Shown here: positions 1-7,061 of the stretch, piece by piece
Numbering within the stretch: the stretch's first letter is position 1
Layout of the letters: each line of letters opens with the position of its first letter
Assembly: GCA_946405655.1 (NCBI GenBank)
Contig: CAMJHX010000037.1
Span: 1-9,633 of the forward strand
Direction of reading: 5' to 3'
DNA: 9,633 bases
Origin: an uncultured Clostridia bacterium
Lineage (GTDB): Bacteria; Bacillota; Clostridia; Oscillospirales; Oscillospiraceae
The notes under the pieces: generated by a model
Databases searched by the model: none
What the model saw: the letters and a program-made list of their open reading frames with translations, nothing else
What the model was told of the DNA's origin: nothing
Made by a program: the position numbers and the translations under genes

Positions 1-126
1 ACGGGTGCAGATGCGGTCCGGCATGAAGGTCGTGTCCGTCACGCCGGTCGTGATCTGCGGATCCTGCGAGATCGCCCAGAGGACCGGGTCATGGTAGAAC
101 TTGCCCTCCGGCACGTCGGTGAACGG
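1..126 (-). other. Start of an SLH (S-layer homology) domain, cut by the window edge
   Basis: Residues 2265-2306 begin PFTDVPEGKFYHDPVLWA and continue through ITTGVTDTTFMPDRICTR. This matches the first two thirds of an SLH domain: FTDVP, an aromatic pair, then GI(T)TG...F.PD...TR. A full domain is about 55 residues and SLH domains usually come in threes, so the gene probably extends at least some 150 codons past the left edge. SLH domains anchor Firmicute surface proteins to pyruvylated wall polymers. Confidence 0.9.
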
Positions 127-3100
127 ATTCGTCTGAGTGGGCTCCAGGACCGGAATCGCTTCGGTCTTGGTCGCGCCGCAGACGGTGCAGGTGAAGGTCC
201 TCACGCCCTCGGCGGTCTCGGTGGGCTCGAGCGTGACGGAGCCGTCGTCCCAGCTGTGCTCCGTCAAGGGGGTGTAAGCATCCACGAAGCTCTCGCCGCA
301 GCGCTTGCAGGTGTGCGTCGTGAAGCCCTGCGCGGTGCAGGTCGGCTCGGTGACGACGGATTCGTAATCATGGCCGAGCGCCGGGAGTTCCTCGCCCGCG
401 CGGACGGTCTCGCCGCAGACGGTGCAGACCTCATCGCCGGTGCAGCCCGGCTCGGTGCAGGTCGCTTCCTTCGCGCCGCGCAGCTCCGTCTTGTGCGCGG
501 CGTCCACGTAGCTGTCCACATAGGTATCGCCGCAGCGCGCGCAGGTGTGCGTCGTGAAGCCCTGCTCGGTGCAGGTCGGCTCGGTGACGACGGATTCGTA
601 GTCATGGCCGAGCGCGGGGATCTCCTCGCTGTGTCGGACGGTCTCGCCGCAGACGGTGCAGACCTCATCGCCGGTGAGACCCGGCTCGGTGCAGGTCGCG
701 TCCTTCGCGCCGTGCACCTCGGTCACATGGCCGAGCGCAGGCAGAACCAGAATGTAGGTATCCGTATAGCGCTCGCCGTCATAGCGGACAGAGGCGATCA
801 GCTTGACGCTGCCGTCCTCGGTGCAGGTTGGCTCGGTGCGTTTCGTCTGCGTGACGGTGGCGTCGAGCGTCACCTCTTTGTCCCCGCCGGTGCAGCGGAG
901 CGTGAGCTCGGCGGCAGAGCCGTCGGGCGCCCAGGTCCAGTCCGGGGTTCCCCACTCGTGGCCGAGCGCGGGGAGCGTGATGCTCTGCGCATCGGTGAAG
1001 GTCTCGCCGTCATGCTCCACAGAGGCGGTATAGACCGTCTCGCCGTCGGCCTCGTGCGTCGGCTCGGTGGTCTGGGAGGTCACAGCGGCAGAAATGGTCT
1101 GCGTCTCGCCGCAGTTGGCGCAGGTGAAGGCCGCGTCCGCCGTCGTATCATCCTCGCTCCACGTCCAGACCGGATCGCTCCAGCTGTGGCCGAGGGCGGG
1201 CAGGGTCAGAACGAAGTTATCCGTGTAGCGTGTGCCCTCATAGCGGACGGAGGCGACAAATCTGACGCTGCCGTCCTCGGTGCAGGTGGGCTCGGTGCGC
1301 TTCGACTGGGTGACGGTGGCATCAAGCGCGACCTCCGCGTCACAGCCGGTGCAGCGGAGCGTGAGCTGTGCGGCGGAGCCGTCGGGCGCCCAGGTCCAGT
1401 CCGGGGCTCCCCACTCGTGACCGAGCGCGGGAAGCGTGACGCTCTGCGCGTCGGTATAGGTCTCGCCGTCCAAAGCAGCGGAGGCGGTATAAACCGTTGC
1501 ACCGTCCATGACATGGGTCGGCTCGGTGGTCTCGGAGGTGACCGCCGCGTCCAGCGTCACGGTCTCGCCGCAGTTGGCGCAGGTGAACTTTGCCTGCGCG
1601 GAGGAGAGGTCCTCGCTCCACGTCCACTCCGGCGCGTTCCAGAAGTGGATGGTCACGCGCTGCTCATCGGTGAATTCCTGCCCGCCGCAGGTGACAGACG
1701 CGGTATAGACGTCCGCGCCGTCGGCCTCGCTGGTCGGATCGATGCGCTCGGTGCGCACGGCCGCGTCCAGCGTCTGGCTATCGTCGCCGTAGGTACAGGT
1801 GAGCACGGCGGAGGCGGTGCTCAGATCCTCGCTCCAGGTCCACGCGGCTTCATACACATGCGGCGTGAGCGGGAGAACCGCCGTCGCCTCGTCGGTATAG
1901 GTCACATCGTCCAGCGTGACGGAGGCGGTGAAGGTGCGCAGACCGGTTTCAAAGTGCGTGGCGGGCGCATCCTCGTGCGTGATGGAGCCGTTCAGCGTGC
2001 GCACATCGCCGCAGTCGCAGGTGAAGGTCGCTTTCGCCTCGCTGTGATCCTCGCTCCACGTCCAGACCGGGTCGCCGTAGCTGTGACCCAGCGCGGGCAG
2101 GGGGATCTCCTTATATTCGGTATATTCCTCGTCCTGATAGACGGCGACGACCGTGGCGTAGATCGAGCCGTCCTTCACGTGCGTGGGCTCCTCGCGGCCG
2201 TAGTCGAGATACTCGGTCTCCGCCGCGTCCACGGCGTCGCAGTCGGCGCAGTGGAAGTGGACCGTGACGGAGGAGAGATCCTCGCTCCAGATCCACTCGG
2301 GGTCTCCGCCGAAATGGTGACCCGTGGCGCTCTCACCCGGCACGGTCTGCACATCGGTGTACGTCTTTCCTTCGAAGGTCACCGCAGCGGTGCAGGTTGC
2401 AAAGCCGTCCTCGGTGCAGGTGGGCGCGGTGATCTCGGAGGTGACGGAGGCGCTGATCACCTGCGTATCGTCCCCATGCGCGGTGCAGGAGAAGGCCGCG
2501 GTCGCCTCGGTATGATCCGCATTCCACGTCCAGACCGGATCGCCGTAGACGTGCTTGGAGGTATCGCCCTCGAGGGCGGCGAAGGAATAGTTGTATTGCT
2601 TCTGATTGTTGATGACGTATGCGTGCGCGGTGGAGCACTCCGGCGCGTGTACCGTGACCCCTGCGGGAAGGACTTCATAGGTGAACTCCACATCCTGCCC
2701 CTGAATGTAGACGTCCGTCAAGCCGCTGTTATGGAACAGGCCGTTGGAAAGCTTCGTGACGGAAGCCGGGATGGTGATCGTCTTGAGCGCGGGGCAGTTT
2801 TCAAAGTTATAGGCGCCGATGCTCTTCACACCCTCCAGCGTCACCTGGCTGAGTGAGCCGCACGTATGGATCACATTGGCGGGAAGCTCCGCGCAGCGAA
2901 TCGTGATCGACTCCAGCCCGTCACAATAGGAAAAATGCATGTTCGACGGCTGCGCGAAGGAGATTTTACTGCCCAGCGTCAGCGTTTTGAGCTTGTCACA
3001 GTCATAGAATGCGCCGGCGCCGAGAACAATCGAGCCGTTTCCGAAATCGATCATGCTGATGGCGCTGCCGGAGAAAGCCAAATCGCCGATGGAGAGCGAA

Positions 3101-6100
3101 GCGTTCTCGATTTTGAGGCTCTTCAGTACCGGACACATGTAGAAGGCGTAATTGCCGATGCTCTTCGCGCCGGAGCGAACCACGACGCTGCGGATATTGT
3201 CTTTATAAGCGTACCAGGGCGGGTTCACGCGGGTGCCGGCATAGCCGAGATAATAGTTGTCCATGCTGCCGGTGCCATAGATGACGAGCGTGCCGGCTTC
3301 GTCCAGACCCCATTTCAGATTTGTGCCGCAGGTGCCGGTGTAGTCATAATGCTCCGACCAGGTGAGTGTGCCGCCGTAGTTCTGGCGCTTGGCGGTGGTC
3401 CAGGTGGCGTCCGCCGCCGGGTATTCCGCCGCCGCGGTGACGCTGTTGAAGGCATACTGATGGATAGAAGCCGGCGCGTTTCCGAGGAAGCGAATCCGAT
3501 TCAGCAGCGAGCAGCTGCCAAAGGCATATTCATCGATCTTCGTGAGCGAGGCGGGCAGCGTCACCGTTTGGAGGTTCGCGCAGTGGTAGAAAACGCGCTT
3601 CCCAATGGATGTGACGCCGTCCGGAATGACAAGATCCGTCACCGGCTGCCCATTGAGATACAGCGTATAACCGCTGTTAGCGAAGGGAGAGGTTGCAAAG
3701 CTGGCGGCGCACCATGCCGGAAGATCCGTGATATAAACCTGCGTGCTGCCCTGGCATCGAAGGGCATCATACCCGAAGGAAGGCAGAGTCTTCGGCATAT
3801 TCACCCGGAGATTTTCGGCGCAGCCGGAAAACGCGTATTGACCGACGGACTGCATACCCTCCGGCAGAGTAACGACGCCGAGCTTGGAACAGTGATAAAA
3901 CGCGTTTTCATCGATGCGCTTCAGGCCTTCGGTCAGGTTCACAGCGCTGAGATTGGCGCACTCATAAAATGCATTGCTTCCGATACTCGTTACCCCGGCG
4001 GGAATCGTTACGCTCTCCAGACTGCCGCAGCGGAGGAAGGCGCGGCTGCCGATGGACGTGACATCCTCGGGGATGACCAGATTCGTCACCTTTGCACCGT
4101 TCAGATACAGATCCGCACCGCCATAGAACGGATTGGAGGATTTGACATCGTCTCCGCCCGCATTCAAATAATTCAATTGCTGAAAGTCCACACGACACCA
4201 GGCGGAGACGTCATGAAGCTCGACACGGTTCAGACTCTTATTGCTCTCAAACGCCAGATGCCCGATGGATGTAACGCCGCTGCCGATCGAAATGCTCTGC
4301 AGATTCCCGCAGAACGAGAAGGCAGTCTCCCCGATCGTCTTCACACCGTCGCCGATCGAAACGGTCTCGAGATTCGGGCAGCTGTCAAACGCGCTTTTTC
4401 CAATGGCGGTCACGCTGTCGGGAATGGTCACGCTCTTCAGGCTGGTGCAGCCTTCGAACGTTTTCGCCGAGACGGACGTGACGCCGTCCGGGATGACGAG
4501 ATCCGTCACCAGCTCGCCGTTGAGATACAATGCCGCGCCCAGCTCCATCGGAGAGGATTCTACATGAGCGGAAATCGTGACATTGCACCATGCTGCCAGA
4601 TCTTCGATCTCAACCCGCGTGATGGCGGAAGCACGGTTAAACGCCTGCAGATCGATCTTCGTGAGACCGCTGCCGATATGAACGGTTTCCAGCGCGGTGC
4701 AGCCCTGGAAGGTATAATTATAAATTTGCGTTACGCCGTCCGGAATCGCAATCGCGGTCAGCGCGCTGCAGTTTCTGAAGGCATAGGGGCCGAGATACGT
4801 TACGGAATCCGGAAGCGTCGCCGTGGTGAGCGCGGGGCAGTACTGGAAGGCATAGCCTCCGATCGAGGTCACGCCGTTCGGAACGGTGACAGAAGCGAGC
4901 GCATCACACCCGGAGAAGGCCTCCTTCTCAATTTCTTTCACGCTCTCCGGAATCGATACGGACTGGACGCAATCCATATTTCTGAATGCAGATTCGGGAA
5001 TGATCGTCACACCCGGCTCGAGCACGATGGAGGTCACGGTGCCGCTGAACGCGTTCCATGCGCCGGGGGTGTAGTCCTCACACCATTCTCCGTCCTCGCG
5101 GTATCGATAAATCAACGAGTACCAGTCTCCGGAGCCGGAGAAGGTCAGCACGGTTTGATCCGCATTCAGGGTCCAGTACATATTGTCGCCGCAGCGGCCC
5201 TTGCAGAGCCCGTTTTCCACGCCGACCCAGACGGTATTCCCATAGAAGCTCGTCTGCTTGTCCTTTGTCCAGGACGCGTCGTTGTAAGGATAATAGGCAA
5301 TGATTTTTTTGTTGTCGTTATAAGAGAAGACCGAGCCGCCGATGGCCGGCGCGCTGCCCTGAAACGTGACGGACTCCAGCGCAGGGCCATAAAACGCATA
5401 CTTCCCGATGCTCGTGACAGAGGCCGGAATCGTCAGCTCTCTGATGCTGCTCTGACTGAAGGCGCTTTCGCCGATGCTCGTCAAAGTGTTCGAAAGCGTC
5501 AGCTCCGTGACGCCGGTACAGCCAGAGAAGGCGCTGTCGCCGATGCTCGTGACGGAGTTCGGAATCGTCACCTTCGTGATGCTGCTGCAGCCGTTGAAGG
5601 CGCTCTCTCCGATGCTCGTGACGGTGCTCGGAATCGTCACATACGCGGCGCTGCTGCAGCCGGTGAAGGCATTCTTGCCGATCGTCTTCACGCCGGATTT
5701 GATCTCAATCCCGGTGATGTGCGTGCGCAGAATCTCCCACGGCAGAGCGGCGGCGGAATCATAATCGTTCATGGCGCCGCTGCCGGAGATCGTGAGAACG
5801 CCGGTGGAGGGACTCCACGACCAGCTTGCGCTCGTGCCGCACTTTCCGCTGACGGTCAGCGCAGCCCAGGTCAGCTTGCCGCCGTAGTTCACGCGCTTGG
5901 CGCTGGTCCAGGTGGTCTGGCTGGACAGATATCTCGCCGCAGATGTGACGCCAAGGAACGCATTGGACCCGATGGTGGGCGCCTTCCCCCAGAAAACGAT
6001 CTTCTTCAGCGCAGTGCAGCCGGAGAACGTATAGTTGTTCAAAATGGTCAGGCCTGCAGGAAACTCTATGCCTGTAAGAGCCGTGCAGCTGCGAAACGCA

Positions 6101-6918
6101 GCCAGATCGATCTGCGTCAGCGTATTCGGAAGCTTCACCGAGCTCAGAGAGGAACAGCCTTCAAAGCAGCTCTCGCTGATCTTCGTCATCCCATCGGGGA
6201 GCGTCAGAGAGGTCAGCGCGGTGCAGAAGCCAAAGACGCTGGTTCCAAACGCAGCATCCGGGCAGAGGATCTCCACCGTTTTCAGCGCGGTGCAGTCATA
6301 GAATGCACTGTTTCCGACGCTGGTTACGTTTTCCTGCAAGGTCACGCTCGTGAGCGCATGGCAGTTGCTGAACGCGCTCTCTCCGATGCTCGTCACGGTG
6401 GAAGGAATCGTGCCGCTCCATACGTTGCAGCCTGCAAAAGCACGATCTCCAATCGTCGTGACGCCCGCAGGAATCCGCGCTGTTTTCAGTTTATAGCAGC
6501 CGTCAAATGTACCGGACTCGATAACCGTCATATCGCCGTGGATTGAAACGGTCGTCATCGACTGGCAGCCATAAAAAGCTTCTGCGCCGATGCTGGTTAC
6601 CGTAGAGCCGATGTCTGCATAGGTGGCATTATAGCAAGACTCAAAGGCATGGCTGCCCACATGCGTAACTCCGTTGTATACCGTAATGGTTTTGACAGAG
6701 CTTCTGGAACTGTACCACGGGGCAGTGACATTGTCATAGTCCGCCATGGCTCCGGTGCCGCTGATGCTCAGCGTTCCGCCGGAGAGACTCCATGTGACGT
6801 CGCTCCCGTTGGCGCCGCAGTGACCGTACTCGGCATGCGCGTCGGTCATGGTGAGCGGCGCGAGCAGACTCAGCATGAGGCAGAGCGCCAGCGCGAACAG
6901 GAAAGGTCTTCGTTTCAT
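1..6918 (-). CDS. Giant secreted BspA-like leucine-rich-repeat protein with SLH anchor (partial, 3' end beyond the left edge)
   Basis: One uninterrupted frame of 2306 codons starts at ATG 6918-6916 and is still open at base 1, so the C-terminus is missing. The start follows an AGGAG ribosome binding site and opens a clear signal peptide (residues 1-29, cleavage after Ala-His-Ala). Residues 30-1405 form four blocks. Each opens with a CG...W.L...GTL.I.G.G.M segment (Cys at 34, 360, 576, 1197) and continues with LRR_5 repeats of the VTSIGxxAF / C..L..V.IP type, about 38 in all. Residues 1456-2063 are eight Trp/Cys repeats, 2064-2219 two CxxC-rich repeats, and 2265-2306 the start of an SLH domain. 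SLH domains bind secondary wall polymers, so the protein should sit on the cell surface. BspA-like LRRs are known for host or matrix binding, but the ligand here is unknown. No LPXTG motif or enzymatic domain is seen. It is transcribed separately from the operon upstream, behind its terminator. Confidence 0.93.
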   Translation of the reverse strand, partial: MKRRPFLFALALCLMLSLLAPLTMTDAHAEYGHCGANGSDVTWSLSGGTLSISGTGAMADYDNVTAPWYSSRSSVKTITVYNGVTHVGSHAFESCYNATYADIGSTVTSIGAEAFYGCQSMTTVSIHGDMTVIESGTFDGCYKLKTARIPAGVTTIGDRAFAGCNVWSGTIPSTVTSIGESAFSNCHALTSVTLQENVTSVGNSAFYDCTALKTVEILCPDAAFGTSVFGFCTALTSLTLPDGMTKISESCFEGCSSLSSVKLPNTLTQIDLAAFRSCTALTGIEFPAGLTILNNYTFSGCTALKKIVFWGKAPTIGSNAFLGVTSAARYLSSQTTWTSAKRVNYGGKLTWAALTVSGKCGTSASWSWSPSTGVLTISGSGAMNDYDSAAALPWEILRTHITGIEIKSGVKTIGKNAFTGCSSAAYVTIPSTVTSIGESAFNGCSSITKVTIPNSVTSIGDSAFSGCTGVTELTLSNTLTSIGESAFSQSSIRELTIPASVTSIGKYAFYGPALESVTFQGSAPAIGGSVFSYNDNKKIIAYYPYNDASWTKDKQTSFYGNTVWVGVENGLCKGRCGDNMYWTLNADQTVLTFSGSGDWYSLIYRYREDGEWCEDYTPGAWNAFSGTVTSIVLEPGVTIIPESAFRNMDCVQSVSIPESVKEIEKEAFSGCDALASVTVPNGVTSIGGYAFQYCPALTTATLPDSVTYLGPYAFRNCSALTAIAIPDGVTQIYNYTFQGCTALETVHIGSGLTKIDLQAFNRASAITRVEIEDLAAWCNVTISAHVESSPMELGAALYLNGELVTDLVIPDGVTSVSAKTFEGCTSLKSVTIPDSVTAIGKSAFDSCPNLETVSIGDGVKTIGETAFSFCGNLQSISIGSGVTSIGHLAFESNKSLNRVELHDVSAWCRVDFQQLNYLNAGGDDVKSSNPFYGGADLYLNGAKVTNLVIPEDVTSIGSRAFLRCGSLESVTIPAGVTSIGSNAFYECANLSAVNLTEGLKRIDENAFYHCSKLGVVTLPEGMQSVGQYAFSGCAENLRVNMPKTLPSFGYDALRCQGSTQVYITDLPAWCAASFATSPFANSGYTLYLNGQPVTDLVIPDGVTSIGKRVFYHCANLQTVTLPASLTKIDEYAFGSCSLLNRIRFLGNAPASIHQYAFNSVTAAAEYPAADATWTTAKRQNYGGTLTWSEHYDYTGTCGTNLKWGLDEAGTLVIYGTGSMDNYYLGYAGTRVNPPWYAYKDNIRSVVVRSGAKSIGNYAFYMCPVLKSLKIENASLSIGDLAFSGSAISMIDFGNGSIVLGAGAFYDCDKLKTLTLGSKISFAQPSNMHFSYCDGLESITIRCAELPANVIHTCGSLSQVTLEGVKSIGAYNFENCPALKTITIPASVTKLSNGLFHNSGLTDVYIQGQDVEFTYEVLPAGVTVHAPECSTAHAYVINNQKQYNYSFAALEGDTSKHVYGDPVWTWNADHTEATAAFSCTAHGDDTQVISASVTSEITAPTCTEDGFATCTAAVTFEGKTYTDVQTVPGESATGHHFGGDPEWIWSEDLSSVTVHFHCADCDAVDAAETEYLDYGREEPTHVKDGSIYATVVAVYQDEEYTEYKEIPLPALGHSYGDPVWTWSEDHSEAKATFTCDCGDVRTLNGSITHEDAPATHFETGLRTFTASVTLDDVTYTDEATAVLPLTPHVYEAAWTWSEDLSTASAVLTCTYGDDSQTLDAAVRTERIDPTSEADGADVYTASVTCGGQEFTDEQRVTIHFWNAPEWTWSEDLSSAQAKFTCANCGETVTLDAAVTSETTEPTHVMDGATVYTASAALDGETYTDAQSVTLPALGHEWGAPDWTWAPDGSAAQLTLRCTGCDAEVALDATVTQSKRTEPTCTEDGSVRFVASVRYEGTRYTDNFVLTLPALGHSWSDPVWTWSEDDTTADAAFTCANCGETQTISAAVTSQTTEPTHEADGETVYTASVEHDGETFTDAQSITLPALGHEWGTPDWTWAPDGSAAELTLRCTGGDKEVTLDATVTQTKRTEPTCTEDGSVKLIASVRYDGERYTDTYILVLPALGHVTEVHGAKDATCTEPGLTGDEVCTVCGETVRHSEEIPALGHDYESVVTEPTCTEQGFTTHTCARCGDTYVDSYVDAAHKTELRGAKEATCTEPGCTGDEVCTVCGETVRAGEELPALGHDYESVVTEPTCTAQGFTTHTCKRCGESFVDAYTPLTEHSWDDGSVTLEPTETAEGVRTFTCTVCGATKTEAIPVLEPTQTNPFTDVPEGKFYHDPVLWAISQDPQITTGVTDTTFMPDRICTR
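262..729 (-). repeat. Two tandem 234-bp (78-residue) CxxC-rich repeats
   Basis: Residues 2064-2141 and 2142-2219 are two copies of a 78-residue unit with the order GAK(D/E)ATCTEPG, DEVCTVCGETV, PALGHDYESVV, TEPTCT.QGFTTHTC.RCG. About three quarters of residues are identical, and the DNA has identical runs of more than 30 bases at a fixed 234-bp offset (compare 311 onward with 545 onward, plus strand). Each unit has two CxxC motifs plus extra cysteines, giving a zinc-ribbon-like look; metal binding or disulfide bonding is possible but unproven. A shorter related segment with one CTVC motif follows, before the SLH domain. Confidence 0.87.
730..1647 (-). repeat. 459-bp higher-order tandem duplication (two units of two repeats)
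   Basis: Within the eight-repeat region, repeats 5+6 (residues 1758-1910, bases 1647-1189) and repeats 7+8 (residues 1911-2063, bases 1188-730) match each other better than their neighbours do. The period is exactly 459 bp (153 codons). For example, the motif starting CCGTCGGGCGCCCAGG on the plus strand occurs at 920 and again at 1379. Long near-identical DNA stretches indicate a recent duplication of a two-repeat unit. Confidence 0.85.
730..2553 (-). repeat. Eight tandem ~76-residue Trp/Cys repeats
   Basis: Residues 1456-2063 hold eight copies of a repeat averaging 76 residues. Each begins with H.(Y/W)..P.WTW(S/A).D and continues with a (T/L).(T/R)C..C segment, a beta-rich stretch containing TEPT...DG..Y.ASV..(D/E)G..YTD, and usually ends LPALGH. 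The domain resembles repeats often found between LRRs and SLH domains in Clostridial surface proteins; I cannot name a Pfam family with confidence. A stalk or spacer role is inferred. The second cysteine of the CxxC pair is present in repeats 2, 5, 6 and 7, shortened to CDC in repeat 3, and missing in repeats 1, 4 and 8. Confidence 0.85.
2704..6696 (-). repeat. Array of about 38 LRR_5 (BspA-type) repeats in four blocks
   Basis: Residues 75-1405 contain about 38 repeats of roughly 23 residues with the pattern VTSIG..AF..C..L..V.IP. They fall into four blocks of about 10, 5, 16 and 7 repeats, each preceded by a CG...W.L segment. The first three blocks end in a shared cap with AP.I....F and a TWT..K..NYGG.LTW-like tail (near residues 310-350, 518-562 and 1140-1187; the second is the most diverged). 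Block three also carries three longer insertions of the form D..AWC ... LYLNG..VT.LVIP (near residues 770-810, 900-950 and 1060-1099). The insertions and caps are known decorations of Clostridial LRR surface proteins. Counts come from reading the translation by eye and could be off by one or two. Confidence 0.9.
6832..6918 (-). other. Signal peptide of the giant LRR protein
   Basis: Residues 1-29 show a basic n-region (MKRR), a hydrophobic core rich in Leu and Ala (residues 6-22), and an Ala-His-Ala motif at 27-29 that fits signal peptidase I, giving Glu30 as the mature N-terminus. There is no lipobox cysteine in the core, so the protein is expected to be released from the membrane and held by its C-terminal SLH region. 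Confidence 0.88.
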
Positions 6919-6929
6919 CTTATCGCGTT

Positions 6930-6937
6930 CTCCTTCC
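6930..6937 (-). promoter_or_regulatory. Ribosome binding site of the giant LRR gene
   Basis: On the minus strand GGAAGGAG lies 11 nt before the ATG at 6918. It fixes the start: the next in-frame ATG (residue 15) lies inside the hydrophobic core of the signal peptide. Confidence 0.8.
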
Positions 6938-6944
6938 GAAAAAA

Positions 6945-6970
6945 TGTGTCAGAATGCAAAAAATGACACA
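6945..6970 (-). promoter_or_regulatory. Inverted repeat in the leader of the LRR gene, followed by a T-run
   Basis: TGTGTCA (6964-6970 read on minus) and TGACACA (6945-6951 read on minus) are perfect 7-bp inverted arms around a 12-nt loop. On the minus strand the second arm runs into six T residues (6944-6939) and then the ribosome binding site. In RNA this could be a weak terminator or attenuator hairpin; in DNA it could be a regulator site. With only three G/C pairs in the stem and a long loop, a strong terminator is unlikely. Confidence 0.5.
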
Positions 6971-6983
6971 ATCATCTGACTGT

Positions 6984-7012
6984 ATCCTATCACGATATGT
7001 TTCAGAATGCAA
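6984..7012 (-). promoter_or_regulatory. Putative sigma-A promoter of the giant LRR gene
   Basis: On the minus strand TTGCAT (7012-7007), 17 nt, then TAGGAT (6989-6984) preceded by TGA, giving an extended -10 (TGnTAGGAT). The -35 match is poor (3 of 6) and the -10 fair (4 of 6), but spacing is ideal and the extended -10 compensates. Transcription would begin near 6977, leaving a leader of about 60 nt that contains the inverted repeat. It lies just downstream of the terminator of the preceding operon. Confidence 0.5.
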
Positions 7013-7053
7013 TAAAAAAAGCAGAGAGCGGAGCTTTGGCAAACTCCACTCTC
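7011..7053 (-). terminator. Intrinsic terminator of the apbE-NusG_II-Gx operon
   Basis: Nine bases after the Gx-transporter stop codon, the minus strand folds into a 13-bp stem: GAGAGTGGAGTTT pairs with AAGCTCCGCTCTC around a GCCA loop (7053-7024), with two G-T wobbles. A seven-T run follows (7020-7014). This is a textbook rho-independent terminator and separates the operon from the LRR gene. Confidence 0.9.
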
Positions 7054-7061
7054 AACATCTA

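Larger units (their letters stand above)
6944..7012. repeat. Pair of 16-bp direct repeats upstream of the LRR gene
   Basis: ATGTGTCAGAATGCAA (6944-6959) and ATGTTTCAGAATGCAA (6997-7012) on the plus strand differ at one base and start 53 bp apart, about five helical turns. One copy overlaps the putative -35 region and the other the leader hairpin, so the arrangement suits a paired operator. No binding protein can be named. Confidence 0.6.

Noticed and set aside
91..2856. Plus-strand open frame of 921 codons
   Set aside because: It is antisense to the Trp/Cys repeats and the last LRRs of the giant gene. The translation is Arg/Gly/Ala-rich, with no domain and no ribosome binding site; its internal repetition only mirrors the repeats of the real gene.
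2866..6546. Plus-strand open frame of 1226 codons
   Set aside because: It is antisense to the LRR array. The minus frame gives a clear signal peptide and BspA-type repeats; this frame gives low-complexity basic sequence with no recognisable fold.
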